A stretch of DNA of 64,000 nt, from NCBI RefSeq assembly GCF_026109735.1, contig NZ_CP069620.1:1426001-1490000 (forward strand), in the 5' to 3' direction. The position numbers and the translations under genes are program-made. The notes below the pieces were generated by a model. That model did no database searches and was not told the DNA's origin. It was given only the letters and a program-made list of their open reading frames with translations. Each line of letters opens with the position of its first letter. Positions within the stretch are counted from its first letter, which is position 1. This stretch comes from Salinimicrobium tongyeongense. Lineage in GTDB: Bacteria; Bacteroidota; Bacteroidia; Flavobacteriales; Flavobacteriaceae. Below are positions 36,945-45,210 of this stretch, piece after piece.

Positions 36945-36976
36945 AATAAAAAAAGCATCCCGATTTGGGATGCTTT
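36945..36976 (-). terminator. rplY terminator
   Basis: AAAGCATCCC and GGGATGCTTT form a 10-base stem with a 5-base loop at 36952-36976; on the minus strand it is followed by a long T-run. It lies 26 bases after the rplY stop, so pth likely relies on read-through or its own promoter. Confidence 0.88.
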
Positions 36977-37001
36977 ATATTCTGATAAGAAGTCTGGAAG
37001 C

Positions 37002-37625
37002 TTATTCAGTTTCGTTAACTTCTGTTGCAGGTACTTCGTCTTCTGCAGTTTCTTCTTCATCATCGGTATCGGCGATAACGTTACGAGAAGTTCTAACCTG
37101 GCAAACCACAGTGTTATCTGGGTGCATGATCTTGAAGTTATCACTTTTCAATGCAGTAACGTAAAGTTTGTTACCAATTCTTAAAGGAGTAATATCGGCT
37201 TCGATAAAATCTGGAAGATTTCCCGGAAGACCTTTTACCCTCATGCGGCGAAGGTTAAATCTCAATACCCCACCATTCTTCACACCACGGGCAACACCTG
37301 TAGTATGTACAGGGATTTCCATAGTGATTTCTTTGTCTTCAAAGATCTGGTAGAAATCTATATGCAAAATTGCATCGGTTACCGGGTGAAACTGGATATC
37401 CTGCAGTACAGCATTGAATACCTCGCCTCCTTCAAGCTTAATCTCTACAGTGTGAACATCTGGCGTGTATACCAGGCTTTTAAAAGCAATTTCTTCAGCT
37501 GCAAAATGCAATGGCGCGTCTCCCCCGTATAATACGCAAGGAACCTGTCCAGCATTACGTAGGGCTTTTGTAGCTTTCTTGCCCACGCTTTCTCTTTTAG
37601 ATCCGTTGATCGTAATTGATTTCAT
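37002..37625 (-). CDS. rplY: 50S ribosomal protein L25/general stress protein Ctc
   Basis: A 207-residue protein of the long (Ctc-type) L25 family: N-terminal L25 domain (1-90, [28 protein letters not shown]) and C-terminal Ctc domain (95-190). It binds 5S rRNA. The tail of about 20 residues is strongly acidic ([21 protein letters not shown]). A -7 element TACTTTTG is seen at 37645-37652, with the start 20 bases downstream. Confidence 0.95.
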   Translation of the reverse strand: MKSITINGSKRESVGKKATKALRNAGQVPCVLYGGDAPLHFAAEEIAFKSLVYTPDVHTVEIKLEGGEVFNAVLQDIQFHPVTDAILHIDFYQIFEDKEITMEIPVHTTGVARGVKNGGVLRFNLRRMRVKGLPGNLPDFIEADITPLRIGNKLYVTALKSDNFKIMHPDNTVVCQVRTSRNVIADTDDEEETAEDEVPATEVNETE

Positions 37626-37644
37626 TGTTAAAAATTTTAGGCTG

Positions 37645-37652
37645 CAAAAGTA
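37645..37652 (-). promoter_or_regulatory. rplY -7 element
   Basis: The minus strand carries TACTTTTG, an exact TAnnTTTG match, 19 bases before the rplY ATG. No convincing TTG -33 box lies at the usual distance. Confidence 0.4.
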
Positions 37653-37797
37653 AATCTTTTTTTGAGCTAATAAAAGCTTCGCGCCTAATTATTTATAACG
37701 AAAGATTCCTGGCAGCAATAGCTGAATATTAAAAGTCGGGAATTTAAAATCTTAGAAAGGCTGCCCGTACTTCTAGCTTCTAAAATCTACCTCCTGC

Positions 37798-38739
37798 TTA
37801 CATGATGAATTTTGAACTTATCGACCTGTTGTTGTGGACCCGGCTCATCACATCTGCAAACAAATTGGCGCAGGTAACCACGCGTATCTTGTCGCTTTTT
37901 CTCTTTAGCGGGATTGAATCGGTAACGATAAGCTCCATCAGTTTTGAGTTCTCAATGCGCTCATAAGCTTCCCCCGAAAGTACAGGGTGCGTACAAATGG
38001 CCCGCACGCTAAGGGCACCCCTTTCCATCATCAAATCGGCAGCCTTGCTTAGAGTTCCGGCGGTATCTACCATGTCATCTACAAGCACCACGTTGCGACC
38101 TTCAACATTTCCAATCAATTCCATATGGGAGATCACGTTGGCCTTGATCCTTTGTTTGTAACAAATTACCACATCGCTTTCCATAGCTTTTGAATAGGCG
38201 TAAGCTCTTTTGGAGCCACCCATATCTGGTGATGCAATAGTGAGGTTTTCGAGGTTGAGGCTTCGCAGGTAGGGCAAAAATACGGTAGACGCAAACAGAT
38301 GATCTACGGGTTTCTCAAAGAAGCCCTGAATCTGGTCTGCATGCAGGTCCATGGTAATGATTCGGGTAGCCCCGGCAGTTTCGAGCATCTTTGCGATAAG
38401 TTTGGCGGCAATAGGCACGCGTGGCTTGTCTTTTCTGTCCTGCCTGGCCCAACCGTAGTAAGGAATTACCGCTGTAATATGCCTTGCCGATGCCCTTTTT
38501 GCAGCATCGAGCATCAGTAACAATTCCATAAGGTGGTCAGAACCCGGGTGGGTAGATCCTATAATAAAGACTCTTGATCCTCGTACAGATTCTTCAAAAG
38601 AAGGTTGAAATTCGCCATCACTATAAGTAGAAGTGATAACATTCCCCAATTTAGAGCCATAAGATTCGGCTATTTTTTCGGCCAGATCACGGCTTTGATT
38701 ACAGGAAAAGATTTTTACTGCGGTAGTAACTTCAGGCAT
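37798..38739 (-). CDS. prs: Ribose-phosphate pyrophosphokinase
   Basis: A 313-residue PRPP synthetase. The PRPP-binding site is VVLVDDMVDTAGTL, the flexible loop carries YYGWARQDRKDKPRVPIAAKL, and DLHADQIQGFF is the divalent metal signature. The product feeds nucleotide, histidine and tryptophan synthesis. The start MPEVTTAVKIF at 38739 is chosen; a TAAATTTG -7 box (38764-38771) lies just upstream and overlaps the longer alternative start at 38766. Confidence 0.96.
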   Translation of the reverse strand: MPEVTTAVKIFSCNQSRDLAEKIAESYGSKLGNVITSTYSDGEFQPSFEESVRGSRVFIIGSTHPGSDHLMELLLMLDAAKRASARHITAVIPYYGWARQDRKDKPRVPIAAKLIAKMLETAGATRIITMDLHADQIQGFFEKPVDHLFASTVFLPYLRSLNLENLTIASPDMGGSKRAYAYSKAMESDVVICYKQRIKANVISHMELIGNVEGRNVVLVDDMVDTAGTLSKAADLMMERGALSVRAICTHPVLSGEAYERIENSKLMELIVTDSIPLKRKSDKIRVVTCANLFADVMSRVHNNRSISSKFIM

Positions 38740-38763
38740 GTTGTGTTGTTTGTTGTTGCCCTG

Positions 38764-38771
38764 CAAATTTA
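38764..38771 (-). promoter_or_regulatory. prs -7 element
   Basis: The minus strand reads TAAATTTG, an exact TAnnTTTG match, 24 bases before the chosen ATG. Its position inside the longer reading frame supports the start at 38739. Confidence 0.4.
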
Positions 38772-38851
38772 GAAATTAAATTTGTGGGTGGGAACCGGCA
38801 AAATTACTTTTTGAGAAATAACGAAAAAGTAAAAAAGGCATAGCCTGAAAA

Positions 38852-38892
38852 AAAACTTCCTCTCAAAAATGGCATTTTTGAGAGGAAGTTTT
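38852..38892. terminator. Perfect 20-base-arm hairpin after the sigma/barrel operon
   Basis: A 41-base perfect inverted repeat: 20-base arms around a single central G. The outer half is AAAACTTCCTCTC and the inner half is the recurring AAAAATGGCATTTTT core. It lies 25 bases after the stop of the barrel-like gene (minus strand), so it is the likely terminator of the sigma operon. T-runs exist on both sides, so it could work in both directions. Confidence 0.85.
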
Positions 38893-38916
38893 GGAATAGA
38901 TTTAGCTAAGCCCCTG

Positions 38917-40179
38917 TCAAAACCTGTAACTGAAGCCCGAATACAACCCAAAAAAGTGAGGTTTTTGCCCGTTACTGTCCTTAAAAGTGTTCATTTGAAA
39001 CTTGAGCACAGGTTCCAGGCTTAATTGCAGCTGTTTGGACAGGTTATAGCCAAGGCCAAGGCCAATATTCGTGGTATAACTGAGTTTATTCATCCGGTTT
39101 GCCCCTCCAAGATCGGCCTCTTCGCCGGGAAGGGCCAGTAAAAGGCTGTTTTCTTCGAGAAAAAGCACACTTCCGCCGCCTATAATCCCCAGTGAAAACT
39201 GGTCGTCTACCACCAAATATTCAAGTTCAAGGGGAACCTCCAAAAATCCCATTTTTTGATGCAGCGTACCGTTAGAAGGGGAAGCAAGCGTTGTGGCATT
39301 CATCATTTTCATGCCATAAGATGAAATTTTGGCCACCTCGTTGAACGAAACCTCCCGGGTATTGTACTCAAGGCTCAGCTTGTTAATGCCGCCCCTAATG
39401 TTGATATTTTCAGAAACCGCGTAAGCCACGCTCAGCCCGTAAGAGAAGGTCACCTCCCCCGAAGCTTCTTTTTCTGAAAAGCCTCTGTTCACCACGTTCC
39501 CGTTTCCGAAGTTATTAAAATACACGGGGGCCACCCTTGTACTCAGTTTAAATTTCTGCTGAAAATTGTCATTTTTGGAAGCTATTTCAGGCTCTTCCTC
39601 TTTAGACAGGTTCAAAGCCGCAGCAAGATCTGCTGAAGCACCCGGCCCCTGAATTTCTTCGGAAGTTTTCTCCTCAGGAACTTCCTGATTTTCAAAAACT
39701 TCAGCTACTTCGGCCTCTTCTGTGAGCTGCAACTGCCTATTGGCAATTGCGTAATTTCCTGAAGTATTTTTGCCGGCTTCAGCTTTAACTTCAGGTTTTA
39801 CTTCAGCAATAATTTTCTGCCTGTCTATAAGCTCATGCTGTATGATCAAGGCCTGCAAAAGGATTTGGGATTGCTGCATCACTTCCCGGAAATTCTCGGA
39901 AGCAGTTTCGGGCTCAAAATTGAATTGCCCCGGCTCAAAAACAACCTGCACGCCATTTTCATTTTCAGCAAAATTTGAAGTTGGCGGGTAGAGCATCAAA
40001 ATGAGAGCGACCAGTGCGGCCACCCCGGCCAGCGGCACCCAAAGCGGGACCAGCCTTCTTTTTGCCTTTTTTGTCGGGAGCTGAGACAGGATATTTTCCC
40101 AGGAACCTTCGGGCGGAGGCATTTTTGCCCCCTCAAAGCGACGCCGGTAAATTTTGTCTATGTCCTTCTCCATTTTCAT
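38917..40179 (-). CDS. Membrane-anchored protein with a C-terminal barrel-like domain, partner of an ECF sigma factor
   Basis: A 420-residue protein in three parts. Residues 1-42 form a cytoplasmic, charged segment (DIDKIYRRRFEGAKMPPPEGSW). One membrane helix follows at about 44-64 (VPLWVPLAGVAALVALILMLY). Then comes a low-complexity acidic stretch and, from about 215, alternating strands typical of an outer-membrane beta-barrel (PF13568-like), ending in GLYSGFSYRF with the terminal F. The 4-base overlap with the sigma gene suggests it is the regulator of that factor. How one chain can hold an inner-membrane helix and a barrel is unclear. Confidence 0.75.
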   Translation of the reverse strand: MKMEKDIDKIYRRRFEGAKMPPPEGSWENILSQLPTKKAKRRLVPLWVPLAGVAALVALILMLYPPTSNFAENENGVQVVFEPGQFNFEPETASENFREVMQQSQILLQALIIQHELIDRQKIIAEVKPEVKAEAGKNTSGNYAIANRQLQLTEEAEVAEVFENQEVPEEKTSEEIQGPGASADLAAALNLSKEEEPEIASKNDNFQQKFKLSTRVAPVYFNNFGNGNVVNRGFSEKEASGEVTFSYGLSVAYAVSENINIRGGINKLSLEYNTREVSFNEVAKISSYGMKMMNATTLASPSNGTLHQKMGFLEVPLELEYLVVDDQFSLGIIGGGSVLFLEENSLLLALPGEEADLGGANRMNKLSYTTNIGLGLGYNLSKQLQLSLEPVLKFQMNTFKDSNGQKPHFFGLYSGFSYRF

Positions 40180-40718
40180 ATAGATTTAAGGAAATTCCCC
40201 CGGTTGTGACGCTTTATGCTCTCTCGTAACTTGTAGCGGGCACGCGCGAGGTTTGATTTTGAAGTCCCTTCAGAAATCCCCAACATTTTAGCGATCTCCT
40301 TGTGAGAATGTTCTTCCATTACGTAAAGGTTAAAGACGAGCCGGTAGGCTTCGGGCAGTTCCTGGATTATTTTGATCAGGAAATCCAGTGACAGGTTCTG
40401 GTCATCAAGCTCCTCTTCAGCTTCTTCAGAAATTTCGCCGGTAATGCTAAGGTGGAGCCCGTTCTTTTTGCTCTTTTTGATGGCGGTGTTAATGACCAGT
40501 CGCGTCATCCAGCCTTCAAAACTGCCTCTTCCGCTAAACTGGTCAATTTTCTGAAAAATTTTCACAAAGCTATCCTGCAACAGGTCTTTTGCCTGCTCGT
40601 AATTCCCCGAATATTTAAGGCAGAGCACGAAGAGCTGTTCCGAATATTTTCGGTAAAGCTCCTCCTGCGCCTTTCTATCCTGTTGTTTACAAAGCCGAAC
40701 TAGTTCCTTTAGACCCAC
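40176..40718 (-). CDS. ECF-type RNA polymerase sigma factor
   Basis: A 180-residue sigma-70 family ECF factor. Region 2 covers YSEQLFVLCLKYSGNYEQAKDLLQDSFVKIF (about 25-55), and region 4 covers ELPEAYRLVFNLYVMEEHSHKEIAKMLGISEGTSKSNLARARYKL (about 115-160), with the helix-turn-helix in the second half. It should direct transcription of a small regulon under control of the downstream membrane protein. The signal is unknown. Confidence 0.9.
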   Translation of the reverse strand: MGLKELVRLCKQQDRKAQEELYRKYSEQLFVLCLKYSGNYEQAKDLLQDSFVKIFQKIDQFSGRGSFEGWMTRLVINTAIKKSKKNGLHLSITGEISEEAEEELDDQNLSLDFLIKIIQELPEAYRLVFNLYVMEEHSHKEIAKMLGISEGTSKSNLARARYKLRESIKRHNRGNFLKSI

Positions 40719-40751
40719 AGGAAATTTATGTTGGTTCTTTAATGTTCAAAT

Positions 40752-41210
40752 TTATTCCTGGGGAGTTGCAGGCTCTTCTTCGCCAACCGGCACAACTACC
40801 TCATCATAGACGCTTTCGCCATCTACATCAACCCCTGTCCAAAGATAAAAAGTGTAAGGTTGATCACTGTCAACTCTCATGGAAAAAGAACCTTCAACCT
40901 CAAGATCATCTTCTTCTAGGTTACAGGTAGTTTGATTTGCAGGGCGCGAAGCCACTCCTCCTACATAAATTTTCCTTCTTTCCGCTTCTCCACTCCCTTC
41001 TCTCATTGCCTGTACACCAATTCCTGTATGGCAGGCATCTGGAAGCAGGTAGGTGATCTTGATATCGTAGAGTTTGTCTTTTTCAAAAAACTCGGGAAGT
41101 GTGGTGTCAACTACTTCAGCCAAAACCTGTACAGTTCCGGGACCGTCGTCATCAACGTCACAAGCGGTTAACGATAAAGCTGCAATGAATAAGAAAAGAA
41201 ATTTTTTCAT
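40752..41210 (-). CDS. Small lipoprotein of unknown function
   Basis: A 152-residue protein with a lipoprotein signal peptide MKKFLFLFIAALSLTAC (lipobox LTAC, C17) followed by DVDDDGPG, an acidic stretch usual for flavobacterial lipoproteins. The mature part is acidic and beta-rich, without a family that I recognise. It contains three further cysteines. It lies upstream of the ECF sigma gene on the same strand, 33 bases away, so it may belong to the same operon. Confidence 0.75.
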   Translation of the reverse strand: MKKFLFLFIAALSLTACDVDDDGPGTVQVLAEVVDTTLPEFFEKDKLYDIKITYLLPDACHTGIGVQAMREGSGEAERRKIYVGGVASRPANQTTCNLEEDDLEVEGSFSMRVDSDQPYTFYLWTGVDVDGESVYDEVVVPVGEEEPATPQE

Positions 41211-41444
41211 GTTTTTTGTTTTAAATTGTTATTTACCCTTATGACCTTCATTTTCTAAAAGGTTGCGTATTATTTTCAAAAAATATTCCTGGTCACAATT
41301 TTAAGAGCATATTTTCGATGTTGTTTCTGTGCGTTCTTTCTGAAAAAAGAAAAAACCTGCTCCCAAAACGGCATTTTAAAGTAGCTGGCTGTTCAGTTTT
41401 GACCGATGCAGTTTTATGCCTGCAACTTTTTTACCAGAAATCTA

Positions 41445-41473
41445 TTTGCTTAACACAAAAATTATTATTTTTG
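41445..41473 (+). promoter_or_regulatory. tRNA-Leu promoter
   Basis: TTTG at 41445-41448, 17 bases, then TATTTTTG at 41466-41473: an ideal match to the Bacteroidota vegetative promoter. The tRNA begins 10 bases later. Confidence 0.75.
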
Positions 41474-41483
41474 CCTCCCGTTT

Positions 41484-41565
41484 GCCTTGGTGGCGGAATT
41501 GGTAGACGCGCTGGATTCAAAATCCAGTTTCTTCGGAAGTGTGGGTTCGATTCCCACCCAAGGTA
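41484..41565 (+). tRNA. tRNA-Leu (anticodon CAA)
   Basis: The 82-base sequence folds as a class II tRNA: acceptor GCCTTGG pairing with CCAAGGT, D-arm with GGTAGACGC, anticodon stem CTGGA/TCCAG around loop TTCAAAA (anticodon CAA), a short variable arm TTTCTTCGGAAGT, and the T-arm GTGGG-TTCGATT-CCCAC. The discriminator is A, as for leucine. CCA is not encoded. It has its own promoter and a terminator directly after. Confidence 0.97.
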
Positions 41566-41569
41566 CAAA

Positions 41570-41596
41570 AGCTCATCTCAGGATGGGCTTTTTTTA
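41570..41596 (+). terminator. tRNA-Leu terminator
   Basis: AGCTCATC at 41570-41577 pairs with GATGGGCT at 41582-41589 (one G-T pair), followed by a run of seven T. Confidence 0.85.
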
Positions 41597-41674
41597 TTGT
41601 AATTACGTTCTATTGATGCACCGGCTTTGCCCATCTTGGGCAGAAATCGTATTTTCGGCGCTTATCTTTATCTT

Positions 41675-42262
41675 ATGTCGCAATTCTGGTTGTATTTTCA
41701 GTTAGGTCTGGAACATGTTCTGGACTGGAATGCTTATGATCATATCCTCTTTCTCATCGTTCTTGTCGCCTCTTTTTCTTTTCTCACCTGGAAAAAGGTG
41801 TTCTGGCTGGTGACCATATTTACCCTGGGACACATGCTTTCCCTCTTTCTCTCGGTGTACAAAATCGTGCTGGTAAACACCACGCTGGTTGAATTTTTGA
41901 TCCCGGTAACCATCCTGGCCACTGCAATTTTCAACATGATCAACTCAAAGAAGAAAGAGAACAAGAACAACGTGAGCCTGCTTTATTTTAGCACGGCTTT
42001 CTTCGGAATTATTCACGGCCTGGGTTTTTCTTCATATTTCAAAATGATTGCTTCGGGGAGCGACAGCCTTTTTCTGCCTTTGCTCGAATTTGCGCTGGGC
42101 ATTGAAGCCGCCCAGATCATCGTTGTACTGGCTGTGCTCCTGCTAAGCTTCCTGTTCCAGAATGTGCTGCAGGTATCGAGGCGAGACTGGATCTTGGTAG
42201 TTTCGGCAATCGTAATAGGAATTATACTTCCTATACTGAAGGAAAATTATCTGGCACTTTAA
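41675..42262 (+). CDS. HupE/UreJ-like membrane protein
   Basis: A 195-residue protein with six or seven membrane helices. The conserved block GLEHVLDWNAYDHILFLIVL and FTLGHMLSLFLSVY and FFGIIHGLGFSSYF carry the histidine residues typical of the HupE/UreJ group. The group is linked with nickel or other metal movement where it lies near hydrogenase or urease genes, but here no such gene is nearby. The start MSQFWLYFQL at 41675 agrees with the family. Confidence 0.85.
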   Translation: MSQFWLYFQLGLEHVLDWNAYDHILFLIVLVASFSFLTWKKVFWLVTIFTLGHMLSLFLSVYKIVLVNTTLVEFLIPVTILATAIFNMINSKKKENKNNVSLLYFSTAFFGIIHGLGFSSYFKMIASGSDSLFLPLLEFALGIEAAQIIVVLAVLLLSFLFQNVLQVSRRDWILVVSAIVIGIILPILKENYLAL

Positions 42263-42370
42263 AATTTAACTTCTTTCTATTCATTTAATTCCTGCCATGC
42301 AATAAATTAGTAAAGCCCAAAGTTTCAGCAGCTTAAAAAGCTTCCTATATTGCAGGCGTATTTTACAACT

Positions 42371-42802
42371 ATGCAAAAAATAAAGCAGCTTAAGTTTGAC
42401 CGGGCTTATTTAAGGATCGCCAGGGAATGGGGTAAACTTTCTCACTGTAACCGCAAACAGGTTGGCGCGCTTATTGTGAAGGATAGAATGATAATTTCTG
42501 ACGGGTATAACGGCACCCCCACCGGTTTCGAAAATCCGTGTGAAGACGATGAAGGCTACACCAAGTGGTACGTTTTGCACGCCGAAGCCAACGCCATTTT
42601 AAAGGTGGCCGGCAGTACCCAGTCCTGCAAAGGGGCAACACTGTACATCACGATGTCCCCCTGCAAGGAATGCAGTAAGCTCATACACCAGTCGGGCATT
42701 ACCCGTTTGGTTTATAACATAGACTACAAAGACAACTCGGGGCTCGATTTTTTAAAGAAAGCCGGGGTCGAGATAGAACAAATAACAAAACTTGAGGGTT
42801 GA
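42371..42802 (+). CDS. dCMP deaminase
   Basis: A 143-residue deoxycytidylate deaminase of the ComEB type. The zinc ligands are in HAEANAIL (H-A-E) and PCKEC (C-x-x-C), and NGTPTGFENPCEDD is the substrate loop. It makes dUMP for thymidylate synthesis. The start MQKIKQLKFDRAY at 42371 is preferred to 42350. The stop overlaps the TTG start of the next gene (TTGA). Confidence 0.92.
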   Translation: MQKIKQLKFDRAYLRIAREWGKLSHCNRKQVGALIVKDRMIISDGYNGTPTGFENPCEDDEGYTKWYVLHAEANAILKVAGSTQSCKGATLYITMSPCKECSKLIHQSGITRLVYNIDYKDNSGLDFLKKAGVEIEQITKLEG

Positions 42803-44403
42803 GAAACAGCAATAAAAAATATTTACCATTACTACTGGGCTTTGCCTGTGCCATTGGAGTGTTACTGGGCGCCGCTCTCGATTTTTCCAGCTACAATTCG
42901 GGCGCCTTCTTAAAACCGAACCAGAAAAAGGAAAAACTGGCGCGGCTTATAGACTACATTGAATACGAATATGTAGACGATGTAGATATGGACAGTATTG
43001 TAGATGTTACGGTAAATGAGATCCTCACAGACTTAGATCCGCATTCCGTCTACATTCCGCAGGAAGAATACGTAGACCTAAGTGCCAGTATGAAAGGGGA
43101 TTTTGTGGGCATTGGGGTGAGTTTCAGGAATATTAACGACACTATTGCAGTTATTCAGACTATTGAAGGCGGGCCAAGTGAAAAAGTGGGCATCAAAGGA
43201 GGAGACAGGATCCTTTATGCCAACGGGGAGCCGCTTTTTAATTCCAATATAAACGAAGATTCCATCACCAGTAAATTAAAAGGAGAGGAGAACACGCGGG
43301 TTCTTCTTAAAGTACACCGAAAAGGAGTGCCCAACCTGCTCGAGTTTGATGTGAAGCGCGGAAAAGTTGCCCTTAAAAGTGTAGACGCGGCTTATATGTT
43401 AACGGAAGATCTTGGCTACATTAAAATTAACCGCTTTGCTGAATCTACCTATGAAGAATTCAAAAGCGGGCTTCTTAAACTGAAGAAAAAAGGGGCTAAA
43501 AAGATTGCACTTGACCTGCGCGATAACCCGGGCGGCTATCTCGCCGAAGCTACCAGGATTGTAGATGAGTTCCTACCGCAAGACAAGCTGGTGCTCATCA
43601 CCAAAAACAAGAAAGGGGCCATAGAGAAGACCTTTGCCACCAAAGAAGGAAATTTTGAAGAAGGAGGACTCTATGTGCTCATCAATGAGAATTCGGCTTC
43701 GGCCAGTGAGATTATCGCCGGAGCCCTGCAAGATAACGACAAGGGGACCATTGTAGGCCGAAGGTCTTACGGAAAAGGCCTTGTTCAGCGGGAAATGGCT
43801 TTGGGCGACGGCAGCGCCGTGAGACTTACCATAGCCCGGTATTACACCCCCACCGGGAGATCTATTCAGCGCCCCTACTCCAATGGCAGCGAAGAGTATT
43901 TCGCCGATTACCTTAACCGTTATAAAAACGGCGAACTGGTTAGTGCCGACAGTATACATGTAGCCGATTCCCTGCGATACGTTACACCCGGCGGAAAGGT
44001 TGTTTACGGCGGCGGCGGTATCATTCCCGATATTTTTATTCCTAAAGACACTAACTTTGAAAAGCAAAGCCTCAACCTGATGCTTAGAAATGGCTATATG
44101 GACAGCTTTATTTTTGAAGTTCTTGAAAAGGACCGGAAATTTTACAACGCCTTAAGTTTTGAAGACTTTATGCAGAAAGAATTGATCACCAAAGCTACTG
44201 TTGAAGAATTCAGGGCATTTATGAAGCGGGAGAATTTTGATATGCGCTTCAGGGAATACGTTCCCACCCTTAAGCTCTACCTGAAAGCGGCTATGGCCCA
44301 GCAATTATTTGGCAGCACCGCCTTTGAGCAGATCCTCAATGAAGAAGATCCTGCAGTAGAGAAAGTTATAGAACTTTCTACCGCCCGAAAATTTAAAAAT
44401 TAA
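42799..44403 (+). CDS. S41-family C-terminal processing peptidase, TTG start
   Basis: A 534-residue protease anchored by an N-terminal hydrophobic segment (residues 8-28). A PDZ domain spans about 85-170 (DFVGIGVSFR...GGDRILYANGEP). The S41 catalytic serine is in NENSASASEIIAG and the lysine in RRSYGKGLVQ. It is expected to cleave proteins at their C-termini in the periplasm. The only fitting start is TTG at 42799, which shares its last two bases with the stop codon of the dCMP deaminase gene, so re-initiation is likely. Confidence 0.92.
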   Translation: MRNSNKKYLPLLLGFACAIGVLLGAALDFSSYNSGAFLKPNQKKEKLARLIDYIEYEYVDDVDMDSIVDVTVNEILTDLDPHSVYIPQEEYVDLSASMKGDFVGIGVSFRNINDTIAVIQTIEGGPSEKVGIKGGDRILYANGEPLFNSNINEDSITSKLKGEENTRVLLKVHRKGVPNLLEFDVKRGKVALKSVDAAYMLTEDLGYIKINRFAESTYEEFKSGLLKLKKKGAKKIALDLRDNPGGYLAEATRIVDEFLPQDKLVLITKNKKGAIEKTFATKEGNFEEGGLYVLINENSASASEIIAGALQDNDKGTIVGRRSYGKGLVQREMALGDGSAVRLTIARYYTPTGRSIQRPYSNGSEEYFADYLNRYKNGELVSADSIHVADSLRYVTPGGKVVYGGGGIIPDIFIPKDTNFEKQSLNLMLRNGYMDSFIFEVLEKDRKFYNALSFEDFMQKELITKATVEEFRAFMKRENFDMRFREYVPTLKLYLKAAMAQQLFGSTAFEQILNEEDPAVEKVIELSTARKFKN

Positions 44404-44404
44404 G

Positions 44405-45013
44405 CTAGTTGATCTTATCGTGCACTTTGGTGTGCTCCCCTCCATTCCAGAGAGTGAGGATATCGGTTGCTACTGCCGCACCACTGCCGCAGGCAATCGC
44501 ATACTGGCTCCTGTGACCTGCCAGGCTTCCTGCCACATATAAACCCGAGCGCACCAGGTGATCGTCGTTGAACAGCTGTATCCTCTCTTTTGAAGTTTTT
44601 GCTTTCTTATGCGGAATGATATACTGGTCAAGCCCTTCTATAGTAAAAGGCCGGGCATAACCTGTAGCGATCACCACAGTTTTAGAGAAGTAAGAGTTTT
44701 TATTTGTAGAAATTTCGAACTTACCTTCCAAAAATGCTATTTTCAACACCTTTTCTTTCTGAATAATTTCCACTTCCGGATAAAGCCTTTCAAGCTGTTC
44801 AAGCCCTGAAGAAAGAATGTCTTTACCGGCAGTACCCGAAGGGATTCCCAGAACATTGTTTAACCGGGCACTTGAAAGATGCGAAGCCCGCTGATGTGCT
44901 ATAAGACCCACTTTTTTACCGGCGGCAAAGTCTTTCGATAACCCAGAACCCAAAACAAGGGCACAGGAAAGGCCTGCAGCCCCACCCCCTATGATAAGCG
45001 CATCAAACACCAT
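44405..45013 (-). CDS. FAD-dependent oxidoreductase, thioredoxin reductase-like but without the CxxC
   Basis: A 202-residue flavoprotein. The FAD motif is IIGGGAAGLSCAL at about 8-20, and IATGYARPFTIEGLD and YVAGSLAGH follow. It resembles a thioredoxin reductase lacking the NADPH domain insert and the CxxC pair, so it cannot work in the classical way. The group is known in flavobacteria as a short NAD(P)/FAD oxidoreductase. The start overlaps the stop of the upstream membrane-protein gene by one base (TAATG). Confidence 0.78.
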   Translation of the reverse strand: MVFDALIIGGGAAGLSCALVLGSGLSKDFAAGKKVGLIAHQRASHLSSARLNNVLGIPSGTAGKDILSSGLEQLERLYPEVEIIQKEKVLKIAFLEGKFEISTNKNSYFSKTVVIATGYARPFTIEGLDQYIIPHKKAKTSKERIQLFNDDHLVRSGLYVAGSLAGHRSQYAIACGSGAAVATDILTLWNGGEHTKVHDKIN

Positions 45014-45210
45014 TACTCGCCACTCTTCTTTGCAATGGCCCGTGACATGAGAAGAATGACCATGAGAACCACCACAATACTTGAGGCAAGTATGCCTATA
45101 AGCGCAGTTTTACTATCCCCCGAAAAGGCATTTTCAAGATCTAAAAAAGTCGCATTGTATATAATAAGGCCCACGGCCAGTACGATTAAAATGTAGATGA
45201 GGGCTTTCAT
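45013..45210 (-). CDS. Small two-helix membrane protein
   Basis: A 65-residue protein with hydrophobic segments at 3-20 and 36-57. It overlaps marC by 4 bases and the flavoprotein gene by 1 base, so it is translated between them in one operon. I recognise no family. Confidence 0.7.
   Translation of the reverse strand: MKALIYILIVLAVGLIIYNATFLDLENAFSGDSKTALIGILASSIVVVLMVILLMSRAIAKKSGE

Noticed and set aside
41487-41705. Open frame across the tRNA-Leu gene
   Set aside because: It lies on top of a well-formed tRNA and its terminator.
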